A stretch of DNA of 64,000 nt from Candidatus Obscuribacter sp. (GCA_016712465.1 JADJQZ010000001.1:992001-1056000); one strand, 5' to 3'; positions 1 through 9,196 are shown, counted from the stretch's first letter. Numbers and translations are program-made. Notes: generated by a model from the sequence alone, not told the origin.

Positions 1-44
1 AACTTCAGGGGGCAGCTTAGGCTTGAGGGCGTGAGACTATCGTG

Positions 45-67
45 AAAAAGGACGGCGGAAAACCGCC
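45..67 (-). terminator. Intrinsic terminator of the secreted TPR gene
   Basis: Read on the minus strand, GGCGG-TTTT-CCGCC is followed closely by a T-run (the complement of the A-run at 45-49). It lies about 20 bases beyond the stop codon of the TPR gene at 88-996, as expected for a factor-independent terminator. The first ~40 bases of the window hold nothing else that I can assign. Confidence 0.6.
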
Positions 68-87
68 ACCCCATGGGAATTCCCGCC

Positions 88-996
88 TCAGTCGCGCTCA
101 GCTTGTTGACGATCGCGCCGGGCCAAGTCTTTCTGTCCCAGTTTGTCGTACAGATTGGCTCGCTCAATCAGCAGGGAGGCCGTGGAGAGACTCTTTATGG
201 CTCTTGTGTAGTCGTCTATGGCGCCTTTCGTGTCGCCGGCTTCAGCTTTCATCTTTGCTCGTTTGTGCAGGGCGGCATCGTCGTTGGGATGGGCTACCAG
301 CATCTGATCGAGCATGGCAATGGCTTCTTTCTTCTGCCCACTTTTGCTCAGGCACTGAATTTGACGGTACTTGATACCGTCGTCGTTCTTGATTTTTTCT
401 GCCTGCCTGTAGACGGACAGCGCCTCTTTGTAGTTGCCCTGATTTTCCAGCACCGAGCCCTTCATGAGCAGTACTTCCAGCTTGTTAGGCTCGTACTTAA
501 TCAGTTGCTCAATGTCGGCCAGGGCTTCTTTATGGCGGTTCAGGCTGGTCAGAGCCACCGCTCTTTCGCGGTAGGCAGTAGGTGATGGTTGCTTGGCCTG
601 AATGGCTTTGGTGGCCATCTTCAGTGCTTCCGGATAATCGCCGTTTATGTTGGCGCAATCGGCAAGGTGTCTGTATGCTTCACCACATTCCGGGTCTATT
701 GCCACCGCTTGCTGATAATACTTGATGGCTACGGGAAAGCCGCGGCTCAGCGCCTGTGAATTGTCGTCCGCATTCAGATAGGTGCTGCCCAGAAGGCACA
801 GCACGTGAGTACTCTTAGGGCTGCCGGTCAGAACGCTTTTGAGGATCTGTCGGGCTTCTGCATAATGTCCGCGGGACATCATAAAATTTGCCTTTGCCAC
901 CAGTCGCTCGGACGTGTCGGCAGCCTGCGCCACTGTCGAAAACGTACCTTGAACAAGGATGAGAAGTACCAGGCTGAGCGAGGTTCGGATGGGCAC
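88..996 (-). CDS. Secreted tetratricopeptide-repeat protein
   Basis: This 302-residue protein starts with a classical signal peptide: a hydrophobic run at about residues 6-18 and an AQA-A type cleavage site near residue 25. The rest is almost entirely TPR helices, with recurring patterns such as YYQQAVAIDPECGEAY and LIKYEPNKLEVLLMKGSV, giving roughly seven repeats. TPR arrays are protein-protein scaffolds, so a periplasmic or exported scaffold role is likely. No enzymatic domain is visible and the partner cannot be named. It is the last gene before a terminator at 45-67 and lies 48 bases downstream of an EamA-type transporter on the same strand, so the two may be co-transcribed. Confidence 0.85.
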   Translation of the reverse strand: MPIRTSLSLVLLILVQGTFSTVAQAADTSERLVAKANFMMSRGHYAEARQILKSVLTGSPKSTHVLCLLGSTYLNADDNSQALSRGFPVAIKYYQQAVAIDPECGEAYRHLADCANINGDYPEALKMATKAIQAKQPSPTAYRERAVALTSLNRHKEALADIEQLIKYEPNKLEVLLMKGSVLENQGNYKEALSVYRQAEKIKNDDGIKYRQIQCLSKSGQKKEAIAMLDQMLVAHPNDDAALHKRAKMKAEAGDTKGAIDDYTRAIKSLSTASLLIERANLYDKLGQKDLARRDRQQAERD

Positions 997-1043
997 GGGG
1001 CGGCCCTCCTGGGGGGTGTACTTATCATCTTACACCCCGATCT

Positions 1044-1985
1044 TCAGTCTGTCGGCTCCGGCTGTCTAGTTTCCAGCGGCGGCGGCCGGTCGGCCTTGAT
1101 GACGAAGATGCCGGAAGCCGTCACCAGCAAGGCTCCCAGCACTGTGGTCAGGGTGGGAATTTTGGCAAATATGAGAGCGTCGAAGCCGCTGGCCCAGATA
1201 AGCGAGCTATAGTTGAGGGGGGCAACGGTGGAAGCGGGGGCATGTTTGTAGGCTTCCGTCATGAAGATTTGCGCAATACCACCAGTGATACCAATGCCGA
1301 TGAGAATGGCGGCATCGGTGGGTCCCGGCATGGTGAACTGAAAGGGCATGGTGAGAAGACCAACCAGGGTACAGGCGGTCATAAAATAAGAAACAATAGT
1401 GATGCTCTTTTCCGTTTCGCTCATGCGCCTCAGCTCAATGGCCACGAAACCGGCACCCAGGGCTGAACCAAGTGCAATGAGGGCGCCGCTCAAACTGTGG
1501 TTGACATGCGGTTGCAGCATATAGAGCACGCCCCCGAAACCAAGCATGACGGCGGCCAGTTTCTTGAATGAGATGGTTTCTTTCAGCAGGAAGATGGAAA
1601 AGACCGTGGTGATTAGCGGCGCCGAGTAAAAGAAACTGGTGGCTTCCGAAAGCGGCAAAAGTTTGAGCGCTTCAATGCAGAGAAAGGCCGAGACCAGACC
1701 CATGGTGGAGCGGGTCAGGTGCATGAGGGGCTTTTGGGTCTGAAAGACTTTCAAGCCGCCGTTGGCAATAATGGCCGGCAAGAGCGGAATGAGGGCAAAG
1801 AAACTGCGACAAAAGAGGATTTCGCCGGCCGGATAGGCCTTGCCCAGGAGCTTTATGAGGGCAAACATGAGGGAGAAGATGGCGGAACTGGCCAGGGCCA
1901 GGCGCACTGCCGTGTGCACCGAGGTGGTGGGGCTGCCCTGTTCGGCTTGCTTGAGACTGTTTTCCGGTTCCGCGCTGGTTTCCAT
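1044..1985 (-). CDS. EamA/DMT-family membrane transporter
   Basis: The product is a polytopic membrane protein of about 313 residues with two tandem five-helix EamA repeats. The first covers roughly residues 25-150, with a conserved ...RSFFALIPLL... stretch after helix 2. The second covers roughly 165-300 and ends in GALLVTASGIFVI. This is the drug/metabolite transporter architecture, which exports small metabolites or amino acids; the substrate cannot be told from sequence. I use the ATG that begins METSAEPEN. The in-frame ATG 45 bases further upstream (at 2030) lies inside a perfect inverted repeat and has no visible ribosome-binding site. The C-terminus is proline-rich and cytoplasmic. Confidence 0.85.
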   Translation of the reverse strand: METSAEPENSLKQAEQGSPTTSVHTAVRLALASSAIFSLMFALIKLLGKAYPAGEILFCRSFFALIPLLPAIIANGGLKVFQTQKPLMHLTRSTMGLVSAFLCIEALKLLPLSEATSFFYSAPLITTVFSIFLLKETISFKKLAAVMLGFGGVLYMLQPHVNHSLSGALIALGSALGAGFVAIELRRMSETEKSITIVSYFMTACTLVGLLTMPFQFTMPGPTDAAILIGIGITGGIAQIFMTEAYKHAPASTVAPLNYSSLIWASGFDALIFAKIPTLTTVLGALLVTASGIFVIKADRPPPLETRQPEPTD

Positions 1986-2028
1986 GAGCCAATTATGGCA
2001 CTGAATACCCAGTTTTACCGTTAAAAAC

Positions 2029-2066
2029 ATTAAGGAGAGACGTTCCCACCAACGTCTCTCCTTAAT
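2029..2066. promoter_or_regulatory. Perfect 16-bp inverted repeat between eamA-like gene and clpS
   Basis: ATTAAGGAGAGACGTT (2029-2044) and AACGTCTCTCCTTAAT (2051-2066) are perfect reverse complements with a six-base loop. The repeat lies in the divergent interval between the transporter and clpS. It could be a hairpin in the transporter leader or a bidirectional terminator-like structure, since both flanks are A/T-rich. It could also be a protein-binding palindrome. The function is not determined. Confidence 0.5.
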
Positions 2067-2113
2067 TTATGACTTACGGGCGTTGCACCGAGCTTTGCAA
2101 TGCCGTAGTGCCT

Positions 2114-2150
2114 TTCGACACAGATAATCTACAACAGCATCTGTGTCGAA
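2114..2150. promoter_or_regulatory. 12-bp inverted repeat upstream of clpS
   Basis: TTCGACACAGAT (2114-2125) is perfectly inverted as ATCTGTGTCGAA (2139-2150) with a 13-base spacer. It lies about 120 bases upstream of the clpS start, in an otherwise non-coding stretch. It is a candidate operator or leader hairpin for the clpS-clpA-mscS operon. No regulator can be named. Confidence 0.45.
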
Positions 2151-2270
2151 ATAATGACATTGTCGTGTCGGAGCTGTGACAAAAACAATTTTTTTCAGTG
2201 CTTTTCAAGTCTACTCGGGTAAGCGCCCCGGAGATTGTTAAAATAGAAGCCCTAGGGGTTGAGGGAAGCC

Positions 2271-2600
2271 ATGGCCGATTTTGATAGAGGGCGCAAAACA
2301 GGCAGCGGCACGGCGGTGCTGGAGGAGACTCGCACTAAGCCGCAAAAGCCGCCGATGTTCAAGGTCTTGCTGCACAATGACGATTACACCACCATGGAGT
2401 TCGTGGTTTATGTGCTCAAGAACGTCTTTTACAAGTCTCCGGCCGAGGCTGAACGCATCATGATGAACGTGCACAGGCAGGGCGTCGGTGTAGCCGGTCT
2501 TTATCCCTACGAAATTGCGGAAGCCAAGGTAGACAAGGTAACCAAGCTGGCCCGGGCCAGGGAATTCCCCCTGCGCCTGACAATCGAGCCGGAGAATTAA
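2271..2600 (+). CDS. clpS: ATP-dependent Clp protease adaptor ClpS
   Basis: This small adaptor (109 residues) delivers N-degron substrates to the ClpAP protease and modulates ClpA. The family core is clear: KVLLHNDDYTTMEFVVYVL with the DD that contacts the N-terminal residue of the substrate, then the helix AERIMMNVHRQG and the GLYPYEIAEAK segment. A disordered K/R-rich N-terminal tail of about 25 residues precedes the core, as is usual. I chose the ATG at 2271 because a purine-rich GAGGGAAG sits just upstream; a TTG at 2259 is the alternative. clpA follows after 63 bases on the same strand, the typical pairing. Confidence 0.95.
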   Translation: MADFDRGRKTGSGTAVLEETRTKPQKPPMFKVLLHNDDYTTMEFVVYVLKNVFYKSPAEAERIMMNVHRQGVGVAGLYPYEIAEAKVDKVTKLARAREFPLRLTIEPEN

Positions 2601-2663
2601 AGCTCCTGAGAGTTAGACTTATAGATTAGAACAGCATGGATCATATGGAAACGCGGTTATTAA

Positions 2664-5153
2664 ATGCTCAGTCGTGAATTGCAGAATACTATCTCTCTTG
2701 CCAGCCTGGACGCTCAAAAGCGCAGGCATGAGTTTGTCACTCTAGAGCATGTGCTTCTGGCTATGACCAGGGAGAAGACTGCTGCCGAGGTTTTGACGGC
2801 TTGCGGGGCCGACCCCGGCTATCTGGCCCGGCAACTGGAGTCTTATCTGGACCAGAACGTGGAGAGGATTCCTGAGGGCTTCAGCCCCGAGGAGGAAGAG
2901 TTTGGCGGCGAGGAGGGTCTCGCAGATTTGACGCCCCAGATTACCGGCGCCTTCGAGCGAGTGCTGGAGAGAGCGGCCATGCAGGCATTTTCGGCTCAGC
3001 GTTCCTCCATCGATAGTGGCGCGGTGCTGGCGGCCATGTTTTATGAAAGGCGCTCCCATGCCGTCTACCTGCTTGAGCAAGAGGGTGTCAGTCGTTTGGA
3101 CGTGCTCAACTTTATTTCGCACGGAGTCGGCAAGTACGGCGCCGGCAGTGCCCGAGACGGCGTCGGCACGGACGGAATCGATATAGATGCCGGCGGACTT
3201 ACCGAGCCGGGCGCTGAAAAGCGCAAAGTCAGTGCTCTTGAGGAGTTTTGTGTAGACCTTTTGGAACAGGCGAAAGCCAACCGCATCGACCCTCTTATTG
3301 GTCGAGAAGCGGAAGTGGCCCGCACTGTGCAGGTGCTTTGCCGGCGACGCAAGAATAATCCCGTTTATGTGGGTGAGCCCGGCGTGGGCAAGACAGCCAT
3401 CGCCGAGGGGTTGGCTCTCAAGATTGCTCGCGGTGAGGTGCCGAAAGCGCTCAAGGCTTCTCATGTGTATGCCCTTGATATGGGTGCTCTAGTGGCTGGC
3501 GCCCGTTACCGGGGCGATTTTGAAGACCGCCTGAAAGCGGTGATCAAGGAACTGAAGAACTTGCCGGGTTCCATTGTCTTTATCGACGAAATTCATACCA
3601 TCGTCCGGGCCGGAGCGGTGGAAGGCGGCGCCATGGATGCTTCCAATATCTTGAAGCCGGCTCTGGCTTCCGGAGAATTGCGTTGTATTGGTTCCACCAC
3701 CCACAATGAGTACAAGGCTTCCTTCGAGAAAGATAAAGGATTGGCTCGACGCTTTCAGAAAATTGATGTGCTTGAGCCCAGCATTTCCGACACTATCAAG
3801 ATTTTGCAGGGCTTGAAGCCCCACTACGAAAACTACCATGGTGTTCATTATCCGGATGTGACCCTGGAAGCCGCCGCCGAGCTTTCCTCTCGGCATATAA
3901 ACGACCGATTCTTGCCCGACAAGGCAGTTGATGTAATGGACGAAGCCGGTGCCCTGGTCAAGTTGAAGGTGGAAGCCGAACAGGCGGAGGTGGCGCCGGA
4001 TTCGACGGACAAGGCGGAGGTGACTCCCCAGGACGTAGAATTAACCGTGGCATCCATGGCTAAAATTCCGCCTCGCACGGTTTCCGGCTCCGACAAGGAT
4101 CGCCTGCAGAATCTGGAGAAGGAACTGAAACAGGTTATCTTCGGGCAAGACCATGCCATCGAAACCATGGTCAAGGCCCTGAAGCTCTCCCGTGCCGGTC
4201 TTGGTCATCCCGATAAACCAATTGGCTCCTTCCTCTGCTCCGGACCTACCGGCGTGGGCAAGACCGAATTAGCCAAGCAGTTGGCCAGAATTATGGGTGT
4301 CAATTTCCTGCGCTTCGATATGAGCGAGTACATGGAAAAGCACACAGTCTCGCGCCTTATCGGTGCGCCTCCCGGCTATGTCGGCTTCGACCAGGGCGGC
4401 TTACTCACCGATGCCGTCGGCAAGACTCCGCACTGCGTGGTCTTGATGGACGAGATTGAGAAGGCTCATCCGGAAGTCTTCAATATCTTGTTGCAAGTTA
4501 TGGATCACGGCTCCCTCACGGACAATAACGGTAAGAAAGCCGACTTTCGCAATGTCATTCTCATCATGAGCACCAATGCCGGTGCCCGTGACATGATGGG
4601 TGATACTATCGGCTTCCAGGCGGCTTCAGGCAAAGGCAGCCTTTCCGAACATCTGGCTCAAGAAGCGGAAAAAGCAAAAAGAGAAAGGGAACAGGACAAA
4701 TCCGCTTCTTCATCTTCGGGCAGCTATGGCTTCGGCCTTGGAAAGGGGCGCGGTGCCATTGAGCGCACTTTCTCGCCGGAGTTCCGTAACAGGCTGGATG
4801 CCTGGATTCCCTTCAATCCTCTTACTTTTGCCAATATTCTGCTTGTGGTAGACAAATTTGTGGGCGAAGTGAAAGAACGACTTTTGGAGCGCAGTGTGCA
4901 AATTACTGTTACTCCTGCCGCTAGAGAGTGGCTGGCGGAACACGGTTATGACCGTATGTACGGCGCGCGCCCCATGGCCCGGCTTATCAAAGAGAAAGTG
5001 AGCGAGCCTCTGGCGGAAGAAGTGCTTTTCGGCAAACTGGAACATGGCGGCTCGGTGCTGGTGGATGTCGAACCGGCTGAAGGCGGCGCGGCGGAGAAAC
5101 TAAAATTGGACCTGCGGGAAGCCCTGGCCAAGCCTGAAACCACTGCGGAATGA
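2664..5153 (+). CDS. clpA: ATP-dependent Clp protease ATP-binding subunit ClpA
   Basis: This AAA+ unfoldase feeds substrates to ClpP and has 829 residues. The N-terminal double Clp-N repeat covers about residues 1-145. A short glycine-rich linker (about 155-185) is followed by AAA1, with Walker A GEPGVGKT at 237-244 and Walker B IVFIDEIH at about 304-311. AAA2 carries Walker A GPTGVGKT at 527-534 and Walker B VVLMDEIE at about 592-599. There is no ClpB-type coiled-coil middle domain, which supports ClpA. The ClpP-docking loop is preserved as IGF near residues 649-651. It is followed by an unusual charged and Ser-rich insertion of about 45 residues before the FSPEFRNRLD motif. The upstream clpS and downstream mscS genes are spaced as an operon. 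Confidence 0.95.
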   Translation: MLSRELQNTISLASLDAQKRRHEFVTLEHVLLAMTREKTAAEVLTACGADPGYLARQLESYLDQNVERIPEGFSPEEEEFGGEEGLADLTPQITGAFERVLERAAMQAFSAQRSSIDSGAVLAAMFYERRSHAVYLLEQEGVSRLDVLNFISHGVGKYGAGSARDGVGTDGIDIDAGGLTEPGAEKRKVSALEEFCVDLLEQAKANRIDPLIGREAEVARTVQVLCRRRKNNPVYVGEPGVGKTAIAEGLALKIARGEVPKALKASHVYALDMGALVAGARYRGDFEDRLKAVIKELKNLPGSIVFIDEIHTIVRAGAVEGGAMDASNILKPALASGELRCIGSTTHNEYKASFEKDKGLARRFQKIDVLEPSISDTIKILQGLKPHYENYHGVHYPDVTLEAAAELSSRHINDRFLPDKAVDVMDEAGALVKLKVEAEQAEVAPDSTDKAEVTPQDVELTVASMAKIPPRTVSGSDKDRLQNLEKELKQVIFGQDHAIETMVKALKLSRAGLGHPDKPIGSFLCSGPTGVGKTELAKQLARIMGVNFLRFDMSEYMEKHTVSRLIGAPPGYVGFDQGGLLTDAVGKTPHCVVLMDEIEKAHPEVFNILLQVMDHGSLTDNNGKKADFRNVILIMSTNAGARDMMGDTIGFQAASGKGSLSEHLAQEAEKAKREREQDKSASSSSGSYGFGLGKGRGAIERTFSPEFRNRLDAWIPFNPLTFANILLVVDKFVGEVKERLLERSVQITVTPAAREWLAEHGYDRMYGARPMARLIKEKVSEPLAEEVLFGKLEHGGSVLVDVEPAEGGAAEKLKLDLREALAKPETTAE

Positions 5154-5160
5154 TGAAACC

Positions 5161-6012
5161 ATGAACGCCCAAATGCAGCTTCTCAATCAGATTAATCAAA
5201 TTCTCAACGCGCAGTTTTTGCCTGTGGGTAAGACCACGGTTTCTCTGACGATGCTTTTTTATGTGGCGATCTTGTTCCTGGCCCTGGTCATTATCACGGG
5301 TCGCTTAAAAGTCTGGTTCGAGAAGGAATTGCTCTCGCGCACTCCTATTGAGCCGGGCCTGCGTTCCGCCGCCGGTTCCCTTTTGCGTTCTATTTTGCTC
5401 TTCGTCGGCTTTATAGTTATTTTGCAAACGGCCGGTGTGGATTTGAGCGCCCTCACCGTGGTGGCAGGCGCTCTCGGCTTGGGTGTCAGCTTCGGTCTGC
5501 AAGGGCTCTTCAGTAATCTGGTGAGCGGCATAATTATTGTATTGGAAGGTCCTTTTAAGGTCGGGGATCGGGTTGAGTTTGATGGCACCGTAGGCAGTGT
5601 CATGAAGGTCTCCCTGCGTACCACCACCATTGTCACCAATGACAATGTGGCTATCATCGTGCCAAACTCCGAGCTAATCAAAGGCAAGGTAACCAACTGG
5701 AGTTGTAATGAAACCGATGCCAGGCACTGCGTGAGATTTTCCTTCCCGGTGCCGGCCGATCCCCGCATAGATCCCGAGCTTGTCAGTGAAGCCCTCTTGT
5801 CCGTAGCCAGAGCCCATCCAGGCGTTTTGAGCGAGCCCCAACCCGATGTGGTGCTGCAGGAACTTTCCGATAAGTCAAACAGCTACATCCTGCGAGTCTA
5901 TACGCACGACTATCTCTCCAAGCCCAGTTCCCTGCGCAGTGAGATCAATAAGGGTGTGCACAAGGCTTTTAGCCAGAAAAAGATTGCTTTTGCCGCCTCG
6001 GATAAAAGCTAG
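5161..6012 (+). CDS. Small-conductance mechanosensitive channel (MscS family)
   Basis: The protein has 283 residues. There are membrane segments near residues 20-45 and 75-95. The pore helix is the small-residue-rich stretch ALTVVAGALGLGVSFGLQG (about 97-117), the hallmark of MscS TM3. The beta domain follows (FKVGDRVEFDGTVGSVMKVSLR, then the PNSELIKGKVTNWS signature) and then the C-terminal alpha/beta domain. MscS channels release solutes on hypo-osmotic shock. The start lies seven bases after the clpA stop, so it is almost certainly co-transcribed with clpS-clpA. Confidence 0.9.
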   Translation: MNAQMQLLNQINQILNAQFLPVGKTTVSLTMLFYVAILFLALVIITGRLKVWFEKELLSRTPIEPGLRSAAGSLLRSILLFVGFIVILQTAGVDLSALTVVAGALGLGVSFGLQGLFSNLVSGIIIVLEGPFKVGDRVEFDGTVGSVMKVSLRTTTIVTNDNVAIIVPNSELIKGKVTNWSCNETDARHCVRFSFPVPADPRIDPELVSEALLSVARAHPGVLSEPQPDVVLQELSDKSNSYILRVYTHDYLSKPSSLRSEINKGVHKAFSQKKIAFAASDKS

Positions 6013-6909
6013 TTATTTACCTGATTTCTTCCCGCTGCCGAAGTCTTCGCCGATTTTCAGGTCCCTCACCATTTCGTCTACGTCGCTTACGAAGCCTGAA
6101 TTGACTGCTTCATCCTGACTTTTGCAGAGATGGTAGCGGCTGGGAATCTGAAATATGCCGGCGGGTTCTTTCACCGCTTTTATGCTCTTAGTCGACCAGG
6201 GTTTTTGCACGGTTCCATCACTTAAAATTTCATGGCAGGCCAGGGGAAAGCTGTCAAATTGCGGCAAGCAGTGCTCGGCGGCCAGGATTCTGGCTGCGCC
6301 CTGAGGCAGTTTAATGGCCTCGGTCATATAAATCTCGGCACGTTTAACGTATTGAGGTCTGGTTCCTTCCACCCGGCTCATGAAAGGAAGGCCGGTGGCC
6401 TGCTCTTTGGACGATACGGGGGGCACGAACATTTTGGCTTTCAGACCGGCGTAAGTGGTGCCGACGGCCGGCCAGTTGGGCGGGCGGCCGGCTACGGCGG
6501 TCATGCCCCGGCGCATGCGAAAGTCTCGCAGTGGTTCCTCGAAGTAACCCTGAGATTTGCCGCTGCACCAGATCAGATTCCAGTTGGGCGGTCTGGCTAT
6601 AATGTCGAGCTGCAAGTGGGGATGAATGATCCGCATGCCGTTCTGGTTGACGTATATGGATTCTGTGCCGTAGCGACTGTTGCGCTCGATCAGGAACGCT
6701 TCTCCCGGGTTAAGCTTCAAGTTGGTTTGGCTTGCCTGCTGAGCCTCCAGCGGCTTGGCGGAAAGCCCCGGCGCAGCCGTGAGCAAGAGCAAAGCTGCCA
6801 GTCCCGGTGCGGCCGTGAGCAAGAGCAGAACTGCCGGCGTCGGCATCCTCCGCCTGTTTGAATTGAGACGGCTCACCGCTCTGGGTAGGTTAAGACAGCT
6901 CCATTTCAT
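6013..6909 (-). CDS. Secreted protein of unknown function
   Basis: I do not recognise a domain. The protein has 298 residues and an N-terminal signal region in which LLLLTAAPGL occurs twice in tandem, the product of an exact-length 36-base duplication. A globular region follows with several Trp/Pro-rich motifs (ARPPNWNLIWCSGKSQGYF, AGRPPNWPAVGTTYAGLKAK) and four cysteines that could form disulfides. The tail is Lys/Gly-rich. It converges with mscS, the two stops being adjacent. ATG at 6909 is used; a second in-frame ATG (MPTPAV) lies just before the hydrophobic run and may be the true start. Confidence 0.65.
   Translation of the reverse strand: MKWSCLNLPRAVSRLNSNRRRMPTPAVLLLLTAAPGLAALLLLTAAPGLSAKPLEAQQASQTNLKLNPGEAFLIERNSRYGTESIYVNQNGMRIIHPHLQLDIIARPPNWNLIWCSGKSQGYFEEPLRDFRMRRGMTAVAGRPPNWPAVGTTYAGLKAKMFVPPVSSKEQATGLPFMSRVEGTRPQYVKRAEIYMTEAIKLPQGAARILAAEHCLPQFDSFPLACHEILSDGTVQKPWSTKSIKAVKEPAGIFQIPSRYHLCKSQDEAVNSGFVSDVDEMVRDLKIGEDFGSGKKSGK
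6764..6835 (-). repeat. Tandem 36-bp duplication in a signal-peptide region
   Basis: Two head-to-tail 36-base units (6764-6799 and 6800-6835) differ at only a few positions. They duplicate the hydrophobic core of the signal peptide of the gene at 6013-6909 in frame. It is a recent local duplication, not a CRISPR or a regulatory array. Confidence 0.7.
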
Positions 6910-6998
6910 TTTTTTTCAGGCGTTGCCCGTAGCATAGCTGCAGCGGAGTCTCCACTTCAGTCATACCATAAAAAGCAGGCAAGATATATGTGGCGGCC

Positions 6999-9155
6999 TT
7001 ACTTGCCTTTCAGAGCCTTCCACAGAAAGCTAAAAGACAGTGCCTTCATATAGGCGGTTTGCTTGTTATTGGCGGCTGCGCTATGACCGCCTTCAATATT
7101 CTCGTAGTACCAGACCTGGTGCCCGAGTTCTTTGAGGCGGGCGGCAAATTTGCGGGCATGCCCCGGGTGCACCCGGTCGTCCAGAGTGGACGTGGTAATG
7201 AGAATCGGTGGATACTCAGCTCCCGCTTTGAGGTTCTGATAAGGCGAATACTTGCTTATATAAGCCCATTCTTCCGGCTTGTCCGGATCGCCGTATTCGT
7301 CCATCCAACTGGCTCCCGCCAGTAAATGCTTGTATCGCTTCATATCGAGGAGCGGCGAACCGCACACCACGGCTCCGAAAAGATCGGGTCTCTGGGTAAA
7401 CATCACCCCCATCAGTAAGCCGCCGTTGGAGCCTCCTTCTATACCAAGGTGCTCTTTTGTGGTAATTTTTCTTTTGATCAGGTCTTCGGCTACGGCAATG
7501 AAATCATCGTAAGCTTTCTGGCGATTCTCTTTGCGCGCCGCTTCATGCCAGGTGGGTCCGAATTCGCCGCCACCCCTGATGTTAGCCAGGACATAGACGC
7601 CCCCTTTGGCCAGCCAGGCGCTTCCGGTCAGGGCCCGGTAGCCCGGTGTCATGGCTACCTCGAAGCCGCCGTAGCCGTAGAGCAGGGTCGGGTTTTGGCC
7701 GTTCAGCTCAAGGTTCTTTTCCGCCACCAGAAAGTATGGGACCATGGTGCCGTCTTTTGAGCGGGCCTCAAATTGTCTTACCTCCAGATTGTCGCTGGGG
7801 AAGAATTGCGGTTGGCTCTTGAGCTTTTCCGTTGCCTCTTGCTCCGCATTGCAAAGATAGAGGGTGGTGGGGGTGAGAAAACTCTCAACGGTCATAAAGT
7901 AATCGTCGTTTTCATCACTATCTACGCCCCAGGCACTGACCTGGCTGTACTTATACTGCTTGCCGGTGATTTCTCGGCCGGCAAACTTTTCCTTTTCACC
8001 TTTGAGCAGGTAAACATGGCTGGCGGCATTCTCCAGGGTGTTTAGAAGGAAGTAGTTTTTGGTGGCGGAAATATAGCCGTAGGATGTGCGAGGGGATGGC
8101 TCAAACACCATAGTGAAAGCGCGACTACCGGCCAGGAACTTGTCGAAGTCCAGAGCCAGGAGGGCGCCGGCCGGATAGGTTTTACCCGCTGCCGTGTAGG
8201 GCGAGCGGAGTCGCAGAAAAACCACATTGGAAAGCACTGAAAAGGAGGCATCGTCCGGCTTGTCTATTTGTCTTAGCTGCACTGCGCCTTTGTCGTCGTC
8301 GGCCAGCCTTACATAGTCAATTTCTTTGAAGAAGGCAGGGCGGCGGCTCAGGAAGTCGTAACGTTTGCCGTGGTCATAGTAGGAGATGCCGCTTACGCTT
8401 ACATCTTCCTTCTTCCCTTCGAATATAAGCCTGGCTGCGCTCAGGGGGGTGCCGCGCCGCCACTCTTTGATCAAGCGTGGATAACCTGAATCGGTGAGAG
8501 AGCCGGCACCAAAGTCAGTACCGACATAGATCTGGTCTTTATTGCGGTAGCAGACCTGGCTTTTGGCTGCCGGTAAATTGAAGCCGTCTTTCAGGAAACG
8601 TTTTTCCACAAGGTCGAATTCGCGCACGACGCAGGCATCGGAGCCGCCCCGGGACAGGCTCAGGAGGCAGCGGTCGTTTTCCGGTTCCAGAAAGACGCTG
8701 CCTTCATAGACCCAGTTTTCCCCTTCTAATTTTGCCAGCTTATCTAAATCCAGCACCTCTTCCCATTCAGGGTTTGCCAATTTGTATTGGGAGAGGCTGG
8801 TGCGCCGGTAAAGACCACGCGGGTGGCTTTCGTCTTGCCAGAAGTTGTAATAGTGGTTTCCGTGCTTGGTGACGTAGGGAATCTTTTGCCGGTCATCGAG
8901 AATGTTCAGAAGTTGCTTCTTGAGTGTCTTGAATCCCGGGCTGGCTTCCAGGGCGCCGGCACTTTGCTTGTTCAAGCGGCGGGCAAAAGCAAGAGCGTCT
9001 TTGCCCTGCACTTCTTCCAGATATAGGTAAGGGTCCTTTTCTTCCACGGACAGGGCTCCTGTTGTGGGAACAGCATAGCTCATCAGACTGATAAGAAGCG
9101 CCGAGCCTAGCCTCACACTCAACTTGCCTCTCAACTTACATAGATTGACCGGCAT
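6999..9155 (-). CDS. Prolyl oligopeptidase family serine peptidase (S9A)
   Basis: The protein has 718 residues with an N-terminal signal or anchor segment (about residues 14-33), so it probably acts in the periplasm. The order is that of prolyl oligopeptidases: an N-terminal cap with DPYLYLEEV, a seven-bladed propeller (about 90-450), then the alpha/beta-hydrolase domain. Catalytic residues are visible: Ser576 in GGSNGG, Asp659/660 in TLDDRVHPGHA, and His691 in EGGHSAA. The oxyanion region YGGFEVAMTP and the RGGGEFG motif are also present. It should cleave after proline in short peptides. It stands alone on the minus strand, upstream of a secreted unknown. Confidence 0.93.
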   Translation of the reverse strand: MPVNLCKLRGKLSVRLGSALLISLMSYAVPTTGALSVEEKDPYLYLEEVQGKDALAFARRLNKQSAGALEASPGFKTLKKQLLNILDDRQKIPYVTKHGNHYYNFWQDESHPRGLYRRTSLSQYKLANPEWEEVLDLDKLAKLEGENWVYEGSVFLEPENDRCLLSLSRGGSDACVVREFDLVEKRFLKDGFNLPAAKSQVCYRNKDQIYVGTDFGAGSLTDSGYPRLIKEWRRGTPLSAARLIFEGKKEDVSVSGISYYDHGKRYDFLSRRPAFFKEIDYVRLADDDKGAVQLRQIDKPDDASFSVLSNVVFLRLRSPYTAAGKTYPAGALLALDFDKFLAGSRAFTMVFEPSPRTSYGYISATKNYFLLNTLENAASHVYLLKGEKEKFAGREITGKQYKYSQVSAWGVDSDENDDYFMTVESFLTPTTLYLCNAEQEATEKLKSQPQFFPSDNLEVRQFEARSKDGTMVPYFLVAEKNLELNGQNPTLLYGYGGFEVAMTPGYRALTGSAWLAKGGVYVLANIRGGGEFGPTWHEAARKENRQKAYDDFIAVAEDLIKRKITTKEHLGIEGGSNGGLLMGVMFTQRPDLFGAVVCGSPLLDMKRYKHLLAGASWMDEYGDPDKPEEWAYISKYSPYQNLKAGAEYPPILITTSTLDDRVHPGHARKFAARLKELGHQVWYYENIEGGHSAAANNKQTAYMKALSFSFLWKALKGK

Positions 9156-9196
9156 TTACCTTCTCTTGCCACTTGTGATTTACGGTTGCTTGCGGT

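Noticed and set aside
73..585. Plus-strand open frames opposite the first TPR gene
   Set aside because: The minus strand encodes a clear signal peptide and TPRs; the plus frames show no family features.
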